Part shown: positions 17,885 to 24,488 of the stretch, piece by piece
Layout of the letters: each line of letters opens with the position of its first letter
How positions within the stretch are numbered: the first letter of the stretch is position 1
Source: DATLYF01 sp035575095
GTDB taxonomy: Bacteria; Pseudomonadota; Gammaproteobacteria; Competibacterales; Competibacteraceae
Assembly (NCBI GenBank): GCA_035575095.1
Contig: DATLYF010000011.1
Location: 1-28,204, forward strand
Reading direction: 5' to 3'
Length of the DNA: 28,204 nt
Program-made: the position numbers and the translations under genes
The notes under the pieces: model-generated
What the model was told of the DNA's origin: nothing
The model's database searches: none
Seen by the model: only the letters and a program-made list of their open reading frames with translations

Positions 17885-18150
17885 CACGGTGAGCTCGCTC
17901 GCTTTCTGCTGCGGCGCGAGATTCCGGCTGAGCAACTGGTGCCGGGCGACAGCGTCTTCCGGGCCTGCGGCGACAAGGTGCCGGCGGACCTGCGCCTGCT
18001 CGAGAGCCTCGACGGCGCCGAGATCGCGCCGCCATCGAGGAAGGGAGAACCGTCTATGACGACCTGCGCATCAACGGCGGCGAATCGCTGAGCCTGGTGG
18101 CGATGGAGGTGTTGTATCTGTTCAGCATGCGCTATCTGACAAAGCGTGAT
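17885..18150 (+). pseudogene. Remnant of a cation-transporting P-type ATPase
   Basis: In one frame from about 17891 the translation shows the actuator-domain pattern IPAEQLVPGDSVF followed by GDKVPADLRLLES, as in P-type ATPases. At about 18025 the homology jumps to another frame. It continues AAIEEGRTVYDDLR, the end of the P domain, and then VAMEVLYLFSMRYL, resembling a late transmembrane helix of Ca2+/H+-type ATPases. The catalytic DKTG segment and most membrane helices are missing, so several hundred codons have been deleted. It follows the Bax-inhibitor-1 family gene and is clearly non-functional. Confidence 0.7.
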
Positions 18151-18290
18151 GGACGTCAACCGCCGTCCGGCGTTCGAACCGATTCGTCAAGGCGCACAAG
18201 CCGCGCGGCATCGGTTTTTCGCATTTCGTTTCCATAAGCGAACGGGCCGACGTCGATTTCGGCGAAAGCTTCCTACACCCAAAGAAAGAC

Positions 18291-18317
18291 GGTGCCGGCC
18301 CCGGATAGGGCCGACAC
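18291..18317 (-). terminator. Rho-independent terminator of the aldehyde dehydrogenase-DUF779 operon
   Basis: On the minus strand the stem GGTGTCGGCCC pairs with GGGCCGGCACC around a TATCCG loop, with one G-T wobble. GTCTTTCTTT follows. It starts 8 bp after the DUF779 stop. Confidence 0.8.
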
Positions 18318-18324
18318 CGCCAAC

Positions 18325-18720
18325 TCAACCGGGAGAAGGAGGGGATCCCGGCTGAACGGGCGTCAGGCGCGCCAATTCGGCATCTTCGTAGAGCCGCGAG
18401 CGGGTGAGGAAACGCAGCCCTTCCGGGCCTTCCAGAGAGAACATCCCGCCCCGCCCCGGGACCACGTCGATGATCAACTGGGTGTGTTGCCAGTACTCGA
18501 ACTGGGCGGCGCTCATGTAGAAAGGACAGCCGCCGATCTCGCCGAGCCGTACATCGGCGCCGCCGACGCGGAACTCGCCCAACGGGTAGCACATCGGCGA
18601 GCTGCCGTCGCAGCAGCCGCCGGACTGGTGGAACATCAACGGGCCGTGCCGCGCCTTGAGCCGCTCGATGAGGGCGAGCGCGGCCGCGGTGGCAACGACG
18701 CGGGACACCGTTTCAGCCAT
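18325..18720 (-). CDS. DUF779 protein, partner of aldehyde dehydrogenase
   Basis: Encodes a 131-residue small soluble protein of the DUF779 family. Visible signatures are MFHQSGGCCDGSSPMC with a Cys pair and a further Cys, FRVGGADVRLGEIGGCPFYMS and WQHTQLIIDVVPGRGGMFSLE (in pieces). The Cys-rich motif suggests metal or redox binding, but the biochemical role is not established. DUF779 genes are commonly paired with ExaC/AcoD-type aldehyde dehydrogenases, as here 73 bp downstream. ATG 18720 has GAGGAGG upstream. Confidence 0.9.
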   Translation of the reverse strand: MAETVSRVVATAAALALIERLKARHGPLMFHQSGGCCDGSSPMCYPLGEFRVGGADVRLGEIGGCPFYMSAAQFEYWQHTQLIIDVVPGRGGMFSLEGPEGLRFLTRSRLYEDAELARLTPVQPGSPPSPG

Positions 18721-18746
18721 GACGCACCTCCTCTGCCCTACCCCCT

Positions 18747-18770
18747 GCCCCTCTCCGAAGGAAGAGGGGC
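18747..18770 (-). repeat. Hairpin between the aldehyde dehydrogenase and DUF779 genes
   Basis: A perfect 8-bp stem GCCCCTCT/AGAGGGGC with an 8-base loop lies in the 73-bp gap, with weaker outer pairing of CCTACCCCC and GGGGATAAGG. It may adjust relative expression of the two genes. Its C-rich/G-rich style resembles the stems at 1825-1876. Confidence 0.55.
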
Positions 18771-18793
18771 ATCGGGGATAAGGCCGTTATGGG

Positions 18794-20314
18794 TTAGAAG
18801 AAGCCGAGCGCCTTGGGGCTGTAGCTCACCAGCAGGTTCTTGGTCTGCTGGTAGTGCTCAAGCATCATCTTGTGGGTCTCGCGGCCGATGCCGGATTGCT
18901 TGTAGCCGCCGAAAGCGGCATGGGCCGGATAGGCGTGGTAGCAGTTGGTCCACACCCGCCCGGCCTGGATGGCGCGACCGAAACGGTAGGCGCGGTTGAT
19001 GTCACGGGTCCAGACGCCGGCGCCCAGGCCGTAGAGGGTGTCGTTGGCGATGGCCAGCGCCTCGTCCTCGTCCTTGAAGGTCGTCACCGATACCACCGGG
19101 CCGAAGATCTCTTCCTGGAAGATGCGCATACGGTTGTGGCCGCGGAACACCGTGGGCTGGACGTAATAGCCACCGGCCAGCTCGCCGCCGAGCTGGTTGC
19201 GGCCGCCGCCAATCAGGCACTGCGCCCCTTCCTGGCGGCCGATATCGATGTAGCTGAGGATCTTGTCGAGCTGCTCGCTGGAAGCCTGGGCGCCGATCAT
19301 GGTGTCGCTATCCAGGGGATGGCCCTGGCGCACCGCCTTCACTCGCGCCAGCACCCGCTCCATGAAGCGGTCGTAGATGGATTCGTGGATCAGGGCGCGG
19401 GACGGGCAGGTACAGACCTCGCCCTGGTTGAGGGCAAACATGGTGAAGCCCTCTACCGCCTTGTCCAGAAACTCATCGTCCGCCGTCATCACGTCGGGGA
19501 AGAAGATGTTGGGGGACTTGCCGCCCAGCTCGAGCGTCACCGGAATGATGTTCTCGGCGGCGTATTGCATGATCAGCCGCCCGGTAGTGGTCTCGCCGGT
19601 GAAGGCCACTTTGGCGATGCGCTTGCTGGTCGCCAGCGGCTTGCCGGCCTCCACGCCGAAGCCGTTGACCACGTTGAGCACGCCCGGCGGCAGCAGATCC
19701 TGGATCAACTCCACCAGCACCAGGATGGAGACCGGGGTCTGCTCGGCCGGCTTGAGTACCACGCAGTTGCCGGCAGCCAGTGCCGGGGCGAGCTTCCACG
19801 CCGCCATGAGGATGGGGAAGTTCCAGGGGATGATCTGGCCAACTACGCCCAGCGGTTCGTGGAAGTGGTAGGCCACGGTGTCGTGATCGAGCTCGGCGAT
19901 GCTGCCCTCTTGGGCGCGGATGCAGCCGGCGAAGTAGCGGAAGTGATCGATGGCCAGCGGAATGTCGGCGGCCAGGGTCTCGCGGATCGGCTTGCCGTTA
20001 TCCCAGGTCTCGGCCACCGCCAGCATCTCCAGATTCGCCTCCATCCGATCGGCGATCTTGTTGAGGAGGTTGGAACGCTCGGTGGGCGAGGTCTTGCCCC
20101 AGGCAGCCTTGGCCTTGTGGGCCGCATCCAGTGCCAGTTCGATGTCGGCAGCCGAGGAGCGCGGGATCTCGCAGAAGGGCTTGCCCGTCACCGGGGTGAT
20201 GTTCTCGAAGTAGCGTCCCTCTACCGGAGCGACCCACTCGCCGCCGATGTAGTTGGCATAGCGGGACTTGAAGGTGACCTTGGAACCGGGCTGTCCGGGC
20301 TGTACATAGAGCAT
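18794..20314 (-). CDS. NAD-dependent aldehyde dehydrogenase, ExaC/AcoD/AldB type
   Basis: Encodes a 506-residue aldehyde dehydrogenase, the usual length for ExaC or AcoD. Features in order: IGGEWVAPVEGRYFENITPVTG (in part) at the N-terminus, the cofactor segment IIPWNFPILMAAWKLAPALA, the general-base region TLELGGKSPNIFF, and the nucleophile loop QGEVCTCPSR near residue 300. In the subfamily it oxidises acetaldehyde and related aldehydes, so it would remove the product of the periplasmic PQQ alcohol dehydrogenase. ATG 20314 has GAGGAG upstream. It forms an operon with DUF779 and has its own sigma-54 promoter. Confidence 0.92.
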   Translation of the reverse strand: MLYVQPGQPGSKVTFKSRYANYIGGEWVAPVEGRYFENITPVTGKPFCEIPRSSAADIELALDAAHKAKAAWGKTSPTERSNLLNKIADRMEANLEMLAVAETWDNGKPIRETLAADIPLAIDHFRYFAGCIRAQEGSIAELDHDTVAYHFHEPLGVVGQIIPWNFPILMAAWKLAPALAAGNCVVLKPAEQTPVSILVLVELIQDLLPPGVLNVVNGFGVEAGKPLATSKRIAKVAFTGETTTGRLIMQYAAENIIPVTLELGGKSPNIFFPDVMTADDEFLDKAVEGFTMFALNQGEVCTCPSRALIHESIYDRFMERVLARVKAVRQGHPLDSDTMIGAQASSEQLDKILSYIDIGRQEGAQCLIGGGRNQLGGELAGGYYVQPTVFRGHNRMRIFQEEIFGPVVSVTTFKDEDEALAIANDTLYGLGAGVWTRDINRAYRFGRAIQAGRVWTNCYHAYPAHAAFGGYKQSGIGRETHKMMLEHYQQTKNLLVSYSPKALGFF

Positions 20315-20391
20315 GTCGTATCTCCTCACAACGATCCAATTGGGGCTTGGTTGCTTTCGCGGCGCGCCGATCCACGCCACGAGCCCTATAA

Positions 20392-20407
20392 AGCAAACTT
20401 GGCGCCA
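20392..20407 (-). promoter_or_regulatory. Sigma-54 promoter of the aldehyde dehydrogenase operon
   Basis: On the minus strand TGGCGCCAAGTTTGCT has GG-N10-GC spacing and a perfect TTGCT -12 element. The -24 element departs from the consensus at TGGCGC. It lies 78 bp upstream of the start codon. Confidence 0.75.
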
Positions 20408-20417
20408 ACTTTATAGT

Positions 20418-20433
20418 TATTTGATTTCAAATA
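20418..20433. repeat. AT-rich palindrome upstream of the aldehyde dehydrogenase promoter
   Basis: TATTTGATTTCAAATA has 7-bp arms around TT. It lies just upstream of the sigma-54 promoter, and the minus strand here reads AATCAAATAACTA, one mismatch from the IHF consensus. It may be an IHF-type bending site. Confidence 0.4.
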
Positions 20434-20462
20434 AAAAATTAACCATGAAATGCTCTGAGAGA

Positions 20463-20494
20463 CGTGATCGTCACGGAAACGGGACAGATGTCAA
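20463..20494. promoter_or_regulatory. Possible activator site upstream of the aldehyde dehydrogenase promoter
   Basis: CGTGATCGTCACG (20463-20475) is a GTGA-N3-TCAC palindrome. GACAGATGTCAA nearby (20483-20494) has GACA/TGTC symmetry. Both are degenerate relatives of the TGTCAC/GTGACA motif at the pqqA1 promoter and lie 56-87 bp upstream of the -24 element. This is weaker evidence than at pqqA1. Confidence 0.4.
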
Positions 20495-20554
20495 GCAGAT
20501 GGAGCGACATCCTGGCTCAGCCTGGATACAGTCCCGGCGCGCCGGGAAATACAC

Positions 20555-21331
20555 CTATACCGGCTCCGCCAGCAGCGACCGGACCGCCGCCGGCCCCTGA
20601 CCAAGCAGGGCACTGTAGACCTGCACCAGGACAGCGCCGGCAGCCAGCCGGTCGCGAACATCGGCGGCGCTGCGAATCCCGCCCACTACCAGCAGTGGTA
20701 TCGGCTCCAGGCACTTCGCTAGGGTCTCGATCCGCCGCAGCACCGACTCCCGACAGGGCCACCCCTCGAAGGCGGCCAGCACGGCATCAAAGCCCAGTTC
20801 CCCAGCCAACCGTGCCGCCGGCGGCATGACCTCGCCCGGCTCGACGGCTAGCTTCAGCACCAGCGGCACCGGGCGCCAGCGCTCGGCGCCGAGGGCCTGA
20901 CAGCGCTGGCACAGGCTCGCCAGGAAACCGGCCAGGGCCGCGGGATCGACGGCAGAGCCGCGCCCAGGGCTGCCGGGCCGGGACAAGTTGAGGGTGAAGA
21001 AGTCCACCTGGGGCAGGAGCGCCATCATGGCCGATGCGTAATCGGCCAGGGCTGCTCCGTCCAGGCTATCCCGCAAGCTGCCGATACTCACCCCCACCGG
21101 CGGCAGTCCCGGCAGAGCGCGGGCCCGCGCCAGGCGGGCGGCCAGCCGTATCAGCAGCGGATGGTCGCTGGCGCTGGCGTTGACGGTGCCGATCTCGGCG
21201 AAACCCAGGCCGCTGCCCGGCAGGGAGGCGAGCAGCCGGCCGTCCCGATCGAAGCCTGCGGCCATGCCCACCGGATTGGGAAAGTCGAGCCCCATGACTC
21301 GGCGCCCCGCGCCCTGCCTAGATCCGGTCAC
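20555..21331 (-). CDS. Dihydroorotate dehydrogenase-like flavoprotein with altered active site
   Basis: Encodes a 258-residue protein related to class 2 PyrD but about 80 residues shorter, lacking the N-terminal membrane-binding helices. FMN-barrel features remain: GLDFPNPVGMAAGFDRDG, Lys160 in VLKLAVEP, VVGGIRSAADV and AVLVQVYSALL. Key substrate residues differ. The PyrD motif NISSPNTPG reads NLSRPGSPG, putting Arg118 where the catalytic Ser belongs. The NRMGFNN loop and the NTT...GGLSG loop are missing. It is unlikely to oxidise dihydroorotate. GTG 21331 overlaps the serC-like stop by 14 bp; ATG 21295 is an alternative start. It is the last gene of the second pqq operon. Confidence 0.75.
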   Translation of the reverse strand: MTGSRQGAGRRVMGLDFPNPVGMAAGFDRDGRLLASLPGSGLGFAEIGTVNASASDHPLLIRLAARLARARALPGLPPVGVSIGSLRDSLDGAALADYASAMMALLPQVDFFTLNLSRPGSPGRGSAVDPAALAGFLASLCQRCQALGAERWRPVPLVLKLAVEPGEVMPPAARLAGELGFDAVLAAFEGWPCRESVLRRIETLAKCLEPIPLLVVGGIRSAADVRDRLAAGAVLVQVYSALLGQGPAAVRSLLAEPV

Positions 21332-22409
21332 GGTGACGCTCGGCGAAATCGGCCATGAACCCGATCAGAGCCTCTACCCCTGCCTCCGGCATGGCGTTGT
21401 ATAGGCTGGCGCGAATGCCGCCCACCGCGCCATGGCCCCGCAGATAGCGCAGCCCGTGGGCTTCGGCCTCGGCCAGGAAGGCGGTGGTGAGCACATCATC
21501 GGGCAGGTGGAAGCGGACGTTCATCCAGGAGCGGTCGGCGAGTGCCACCGGACAGCGGTAGAAGCCGCCGCTGGCGTCGATGGCGGCGTATAAGCGCCGG
21601 CTCTTGTCGCGGTTGCGCCGGGCCATTTCGGCAAGCCCGCCCTGTCGGTGCAGCCATTGCAACACCAGCCCGGTCAGGTACACGGCGAAGGTGGGCGGGG
21701 TGTTGACCCGGGAGCCGGCGGCGGCTTGGCAGCCATAGGCGAACACCGCCGGCAGCGCGGCCGGCGCCTGCGCCAGCAGCGTCTCCCGGACGATCACCAG
21801 GGTCAGGCCGGCCGGACCGATGTTCTTCTGGGCGCTGGCGTAGATCAGCCCATAGCGGCGCACATCCACCGGCCGCGACAGGATATCCGAGGTCATGTCC
21901 GCTATCAGGGGTACGGCACCGGTATCCGGGATCCAGTGGAACTGCACCCCGTCGGCGGTCTCGTTGCTGGTGATGTGGCAGTAGACGGCGGAAGGATTGA
22001 GCCGCCACTGCTCTTGAGGCGGGATGGCGGTGAAGCCACTGGCTGCGCCACTGGCGGCAATGTCCACCCGGCCGTAGCGCTCGGCCTCGCCGGCGGCGCG
22101 CCGGGACCAGTGACCAGTCTCCACGTAATCGGCCCGTCTCCCGCCCAGCAGGTTCTGGGCCAGCAGGGCGGCGTGAGCATAGGCCCCGCCCTGCAGAAAC
22201 AGCACCCGATAGTCATCGGGAATGGCCAGCAGCGCCCGCAGATCAGCCTCGGCCCGCTCCTGGATGACCCGAAACTCGGGGCTGGTGAAGGGCAGTTCCA
22301 GCACCGACAGGCCGCTGCCCTGCCAGTCCAGCAGCTCGTCCCGGGCCTGTGCCAGCACCTGCGCCGGTAGCGTGGCCGGGCCGGCGGCGAAGTTGAAAAT
22401 CCTGGCCAT
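21318..22409 (-). CDS. SerC-like aminotransferase lacking phosphate-binding residues
   Basis: Encodes a 363-residue PLP aminotransferase that aligns end to end with phosphoserine aminotransferase: NFAAGPATLP, SNETADGVQF, SAQKNIGPAGL with the PLP Lys195, NTPPTFAVYL, and GIRASLYNAMP. The residues that bind the substrate phosphate in E. coli SerC are changed. His41-Arg42 are Phe41-Thr42, and the Arg of GHR is Gly327. The GGGRGQ segment reads GGAYAH. A non-phosphorylated substrate is therefore likely. ATG 22409 follows GAGGCTGGCC. The gap to the upstream PuuD-like gene is 8 bp. The true serC for serine synthesis is probably elsewhere. Confidence 0.85.
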   Translation of the reverse strand: MARIFNFAAGPATLPAQVLAQARDELLDWQGSGLSVLELPFTSPEFRVIQERAEADLRALLAIPDDYRVLFLQGGAYAHAALLAQNLLGGRRADYVETGHWSRRAAGEAERYGRVDIAASGAASGFTAIPPQEQWRLNPSAVYCHITSNETADGVQFHWIPDTGAVPLIADMTSDILSRPVDVRRYGLIYASAQKNIGPAGLTLVIVRETLLAQAPAALPAVFAYGCQAAAGSRVNTPPTFAVYLTGLVLQWLHRQGGLAEMARRNRDKSRRLYAAIDASGGFYRCPVALADRSWMNVRFHLPDDVLTTAFLAEAEAHGLRYLRGHGAVGGIRASLYNAMPEAGVEALIGFMADFAERHRDRI

Positions 22410-22417
22410 GGCCAGCC

Positions 22418-22921
22418 TCACAGGAACAGAAAGCCGCCGTGGCTGCCCGCCAGCATGAAGAATAGGGTGGGCAGGGACAGGATAGTATTGGTCCTGGACG
22501 CGAGAAAGGTGATGCGGGAGCAGCGCACCCGCTCCTCGGGTCTGGCCGGCACGAAGCCCAGCACTTTCTTCTGATGGGGCCACAGCACCAGCCACAGATT
22601 CAGCACCATCAGAGTGCCGCTCCACACCCCTATCCCAATGATCCGGCCAGGGCCGGACAGGGTCAGGGCGTCCGGCAGCAGGCCCCGGTACCAGAGCATG
22701 AACAGGCCGCTGCCCAGGGCCACCAGGGAGGCATAACGGAAGGTGCCGTGTTCGCGTTTCATGGCGGCCAGGGTGATGCCCTGGAGCGCGCCGCTGTCGT
22801 CGGCCCGCACCGGCCGGTACACCGGGTTTTGCACCACGTTGGCGTAGTTGTGACCCATCCATATCAGCACGCCAATGATGTGCAGCCAGCGGGCCAGCAG
22901 ATCGAGGGTAGCGAGGAGCAT
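22418..22921 (-). CDS. PuuD-like membrane domain protein without cytochrome c domain
   Basis: Encodes a 167-residue membrane protein with four likely transmembrane helices. LLARWLHIIGVLIWMGHNY near the N-terminus and LASRTNTILSLPTLFFMLAGSHG at the C-terminus (in pieces) resemble the membrane region of urate hydroxylase PuuD, which has a WLHV..WIG helix and an SR-NT-LS-P-FFM helix. PuuD itself is longer and usually ends in a cytochrome c domain; this protein has neither. Its His residues could bind haem or a quinone. ATG 22921 follows GAGGG. It lies between the 30-residue peptide gene and the serC-like gene. The function is unknown; electron transfer to the respiratory chain is a guess. Confidence 0.65.
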   Translation of the reverse strand: MLLATLDLLARWLHIIGVLIWMGHNYANVVQNPVYRPVRADDSGALQGITLAAMKREHGTFRYASLVALGSGLFMLWYRGLLPDALTLSGPGRIIGIGVWSGTLMVLNLWLVLWPHQKKVLGFVPARPEERVRCSRITFLASRTNTILSLPTLFFMLAGSHGGFLFL

Positions 22922-22932
22922 GGCCTTGCCCT

Positions 22933-23025
22933 CTAGCCCAGCAGCCGCACCAGGATCACCAGCGCCACGGTCAGCACCAGCCCGGCGGTCACCGTCCCCA
23001 GCGGGGTCTCGTGCGGCAGCCTCAT
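22933..23025 (-). CDS. 30-residue single-helix membrane peptide
   Basis: A short reading frame encodes 30 residues: a polar start (MRLPHETPLG) followed by one hydrophobic helix (TAGLVLTVALVILVRLLG). Its ATG overlaps the pqqE2 stop as ATGA, and the PuuD-like gene starts 11 bp after its stop. This strict packing between two real genes supports translation. Small single-helix subunits of this kind often stabilise a membrane complex, here perhaps with the PuuD-like protein. I recognise no family. Confidence 0.6.
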   Translation of the reverse strand: MRLPHETPLGTVTAGLVLTVALVILVRLLG

Positions 23026-24170
23026 GGCCGCCGTCCCATGAAAGCGGTGTTGATGGCCTTGCGCCGGCGCATCACCAGGGGCCGTTCCAGGCGGGTCGGG
23101 TCGTGGGCCTCGGCCAGGGCGGCCTGGATGCGGTGATGGTGTGCCGACTTGCTGCACACCGGATCGGCATGGGCGGCGTCGCCGGTGAGCAGCAGGGCCT
23201 GGCAGCGGCAGCCGCCGAAGTCCTTTTCCTTCTCCGGACAGGAGCGGCAGGGCTCTCTCATCCAGCCATCGCCCCGGTAGGCGTTAAAGGCGGGTGACTC
23301 GCGCCAGATCCATTCCAGGGAATGGTTGCGGACGCTGGGGAAATCCAGCCCGGGGATCACCCGCGCCTCCTGGCAGGGCAGCGCAGTGCCGTCCGGGGCG
23401 ATGGTCAAGTGGATGGTGCCCCAGCCGTTCATGCAGGCCTTGGGCCGGTCATCGTAGTAATCGGGGATGACGAAATAGATGGTCATGCGCTTGCCCAGGC
23501 GCTGCCGGGCGGCCTGCACCGCCGTCTCGGCCCGCTCGATCTGCTCGCGGCTGGGTAGGAGCTCGGGCCGGTTCAGGAGGGCCCAGTTGTAGTACTGGAC
23601 ATTGGCGAACTCCAGATAGTCGGTGCCGATCTCCTCGGCCATGGCCAGAATGTCTTCCACCTGCCCGATGTTTTGTCGCACCAGGGGCACGTTCAGCACC
23701 ATGGGGAAGCCCTGGGCCTTGATCAGGCGTGCCGCCTCGCGCTTGGCGTCAAAGACCTGAGCGCCGACCAGAGCGTCGTTGAGCTCACGGTTGCTGGACT
23801 GGATGCTGAGCTGGATTTGCTTGAGGCCGGCGGTCTTGAGGGCGGCCAGACGCTCGGCACTCAAGCCCATGCCGGAGGTGATGAGGTTGGTGTAATAGCC
23901 CAGCCGCTCGGCCTCGGCCACCAGTTGTTCCAGATCCGGGCGCAGCAGCGGCTCGCCGCCGGAGAAGCCCAGTTGCAGGGCGCCCATGGCTCGGGCCTCG
24001 CGCAGCACCCGCTTCCATTCCTCGGTGGACAGCTCGTTGCCGTAGCGCTCGAAGTCCAGCGGGTTGTTGCACCAGGGGCACTGCAGGGGGCAGCGGTAAG
24101 TCAGCTCCAGCACCATCCACATCGGGATGCCAGCGCCGTCAAGACTCAAGCCTGATCCAGCCTTTGGCAT
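23022..24170 (-). CDS. pqqE: PqqE paralogue, radical SAM peptide-modifying enzyme (copy 2)
   Basis: Encodes a 382-residue radical SAM/SPASM protein very similar to the PqqE at 14438. The cluster motif is CPLQCPWC (Cys27, Cys31, Cys34) and GFSGGEPLLRPD follows. The SPASM part has CMNGWG, LPCQEARVIPG and CRSCPEKEKDFGGCRCQAL. ATG 24170 lies inside the end of pqqD2, exactly as in copy 1. The open frame further upstream is the pqqD2 shadow. It presumably cross-links Glu and Tyr in the neighbouring PqqA2 peptide. No pqqB or pqqC accompanies this copy. Confidence 0.93.
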   Translation of the reverse strand: MPKAGSGLSLDGAGIPMWMVLELTYRCPLQCPWCNNPLDFERYGNELSTEEWKRVLREARAMGALQLGFSGGEPLLRPDLEQLVAEAERLGYYTNLITSGMGLSAERLAALKTAGLKQIQLSIQSSNRELNDALVGAQVFDAKREAARLIKAQGFPMVLNVPLVRQNIGQVEDILAMAEEIGTDYLEFANVQYYNWALLNRPELLPSREQIERAETAVQAARQRLGKRMTIYFVIPDYYDDRPKACMNGWGTIHLTIAPDGTALPCQEARVIPGLDFPSVRNHSLEWIWRESPAFNAYRGDGWMREPCRSCPEKEKDFGGCRCQALLLTGDAAHADPVCSKSAHHHRIQAALAEAHDPTRLERPLVMRRRKAINTAFMGRRP

Positions 24171-24426
24171 GGGCCACCTCCAGGAACCGACGCACACTAT
24201 CGGCGATGCCGGCGCCGGTGTATTGGTTCTCCAGCTCGCCGATGAGAGCGGCCACGGTGCGACTGCCGTCACACAAGCGCAGGATGGCGGCGGCGGTCTG
24301 GTTGAGCTTGACCACCCCCTCAGGATAGAGCAGCACATAGGCCTGCTGGGGCTCCTCCCAGCGCAGTAGATACATCGGGTGCAGCGCCACCACGGCCTCG
24401 CGAACGATGGGCGTGTTCTCGGTCAT
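24139..24426 (-). CDS. pqqD: PqqD paralogue, peptide-binding chaperone (copy 2)
   Basis: Encodes a 95-residue PqqD protein. Core features match copy 1: LRWEEPQQAYVLLYPEGVVKLN (in pieces), AAAILRLCDGSRT and EVAHAKGWIRLES at the C-terminus. It would carry PqqA2 to PqqE2. The start ATG 24426 (MTENTP) has only a weak ribosome-binding site. The gene follows pqqA2 directly, with no pqqB or pqqC between, and overlaps pqqE2 by 32 bases. Confidence 0.92.
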   Translation of the reverse strand: MTENTPIVREAVVALHPMYLLRWEEPQQAYVLLYPEGVVKLNQTAAAILRLCDGSRTVAALIGELENQYTGAGIADSVRRFLEVAHAKGWIRLES

Positions 24427-24455
24427 ATCGGGCGATCTGTATGGGGAAGGGGAAC

Positions 24456-24479
24456 GGGGGCCAGAACACCCTGACCCCC
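24456..24479 (-). terminator. Hairpin between pqqA2 and pqqD2
   Basis: On the minus strand GGGGGTCAG pairs with CTGGCCCCC, with one wobble, around a 6-base loop. It lies 9 bases after the pqqA2 stop, the same place as the hairpin after pqqA in the first operon. It is probably an attenuator or mRNA-stability element. Confidence 0.6.
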
Positions 24480-24488
24480 CGAAGAGAC

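Larger units (their letters stand above)
17800..18324. other. Gene-free stretch holding a hairpin, a pseudogene remnant and a terminator
   Basis: This 525-bp region has no intact gene. It holds a stem GTCCTCC/GGAGGAC (17835-17862) after the Bax-inhibitor-1 family gene, a P-type ATPase remnant (17885-18150), about 140 bp with no recognisable content and a terminator (18291-18317) for the aldehyde dehydrogenase operon. Confidence 0.7.

Noticed and set aside
18854..20416. 520-codon plus-strand frame opposite the aldehyde dehydrogenase
   Set aside because: It mirrors the true gene on the other strand and has no recognisable domain.
20533..20546. Palindrome CCCGGCGCGCCGGG after the PyrD-like gene
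   Set aside because: It could be a terminator stem, but no T-tract follows on the minus strand and GC-rich palindromes are common here.
22410..22862. Upstream extension of the SerC-like frame
   Set aside because: It is the shadow of the PuuD-like gene; SerC homology begins at ATG 22409.
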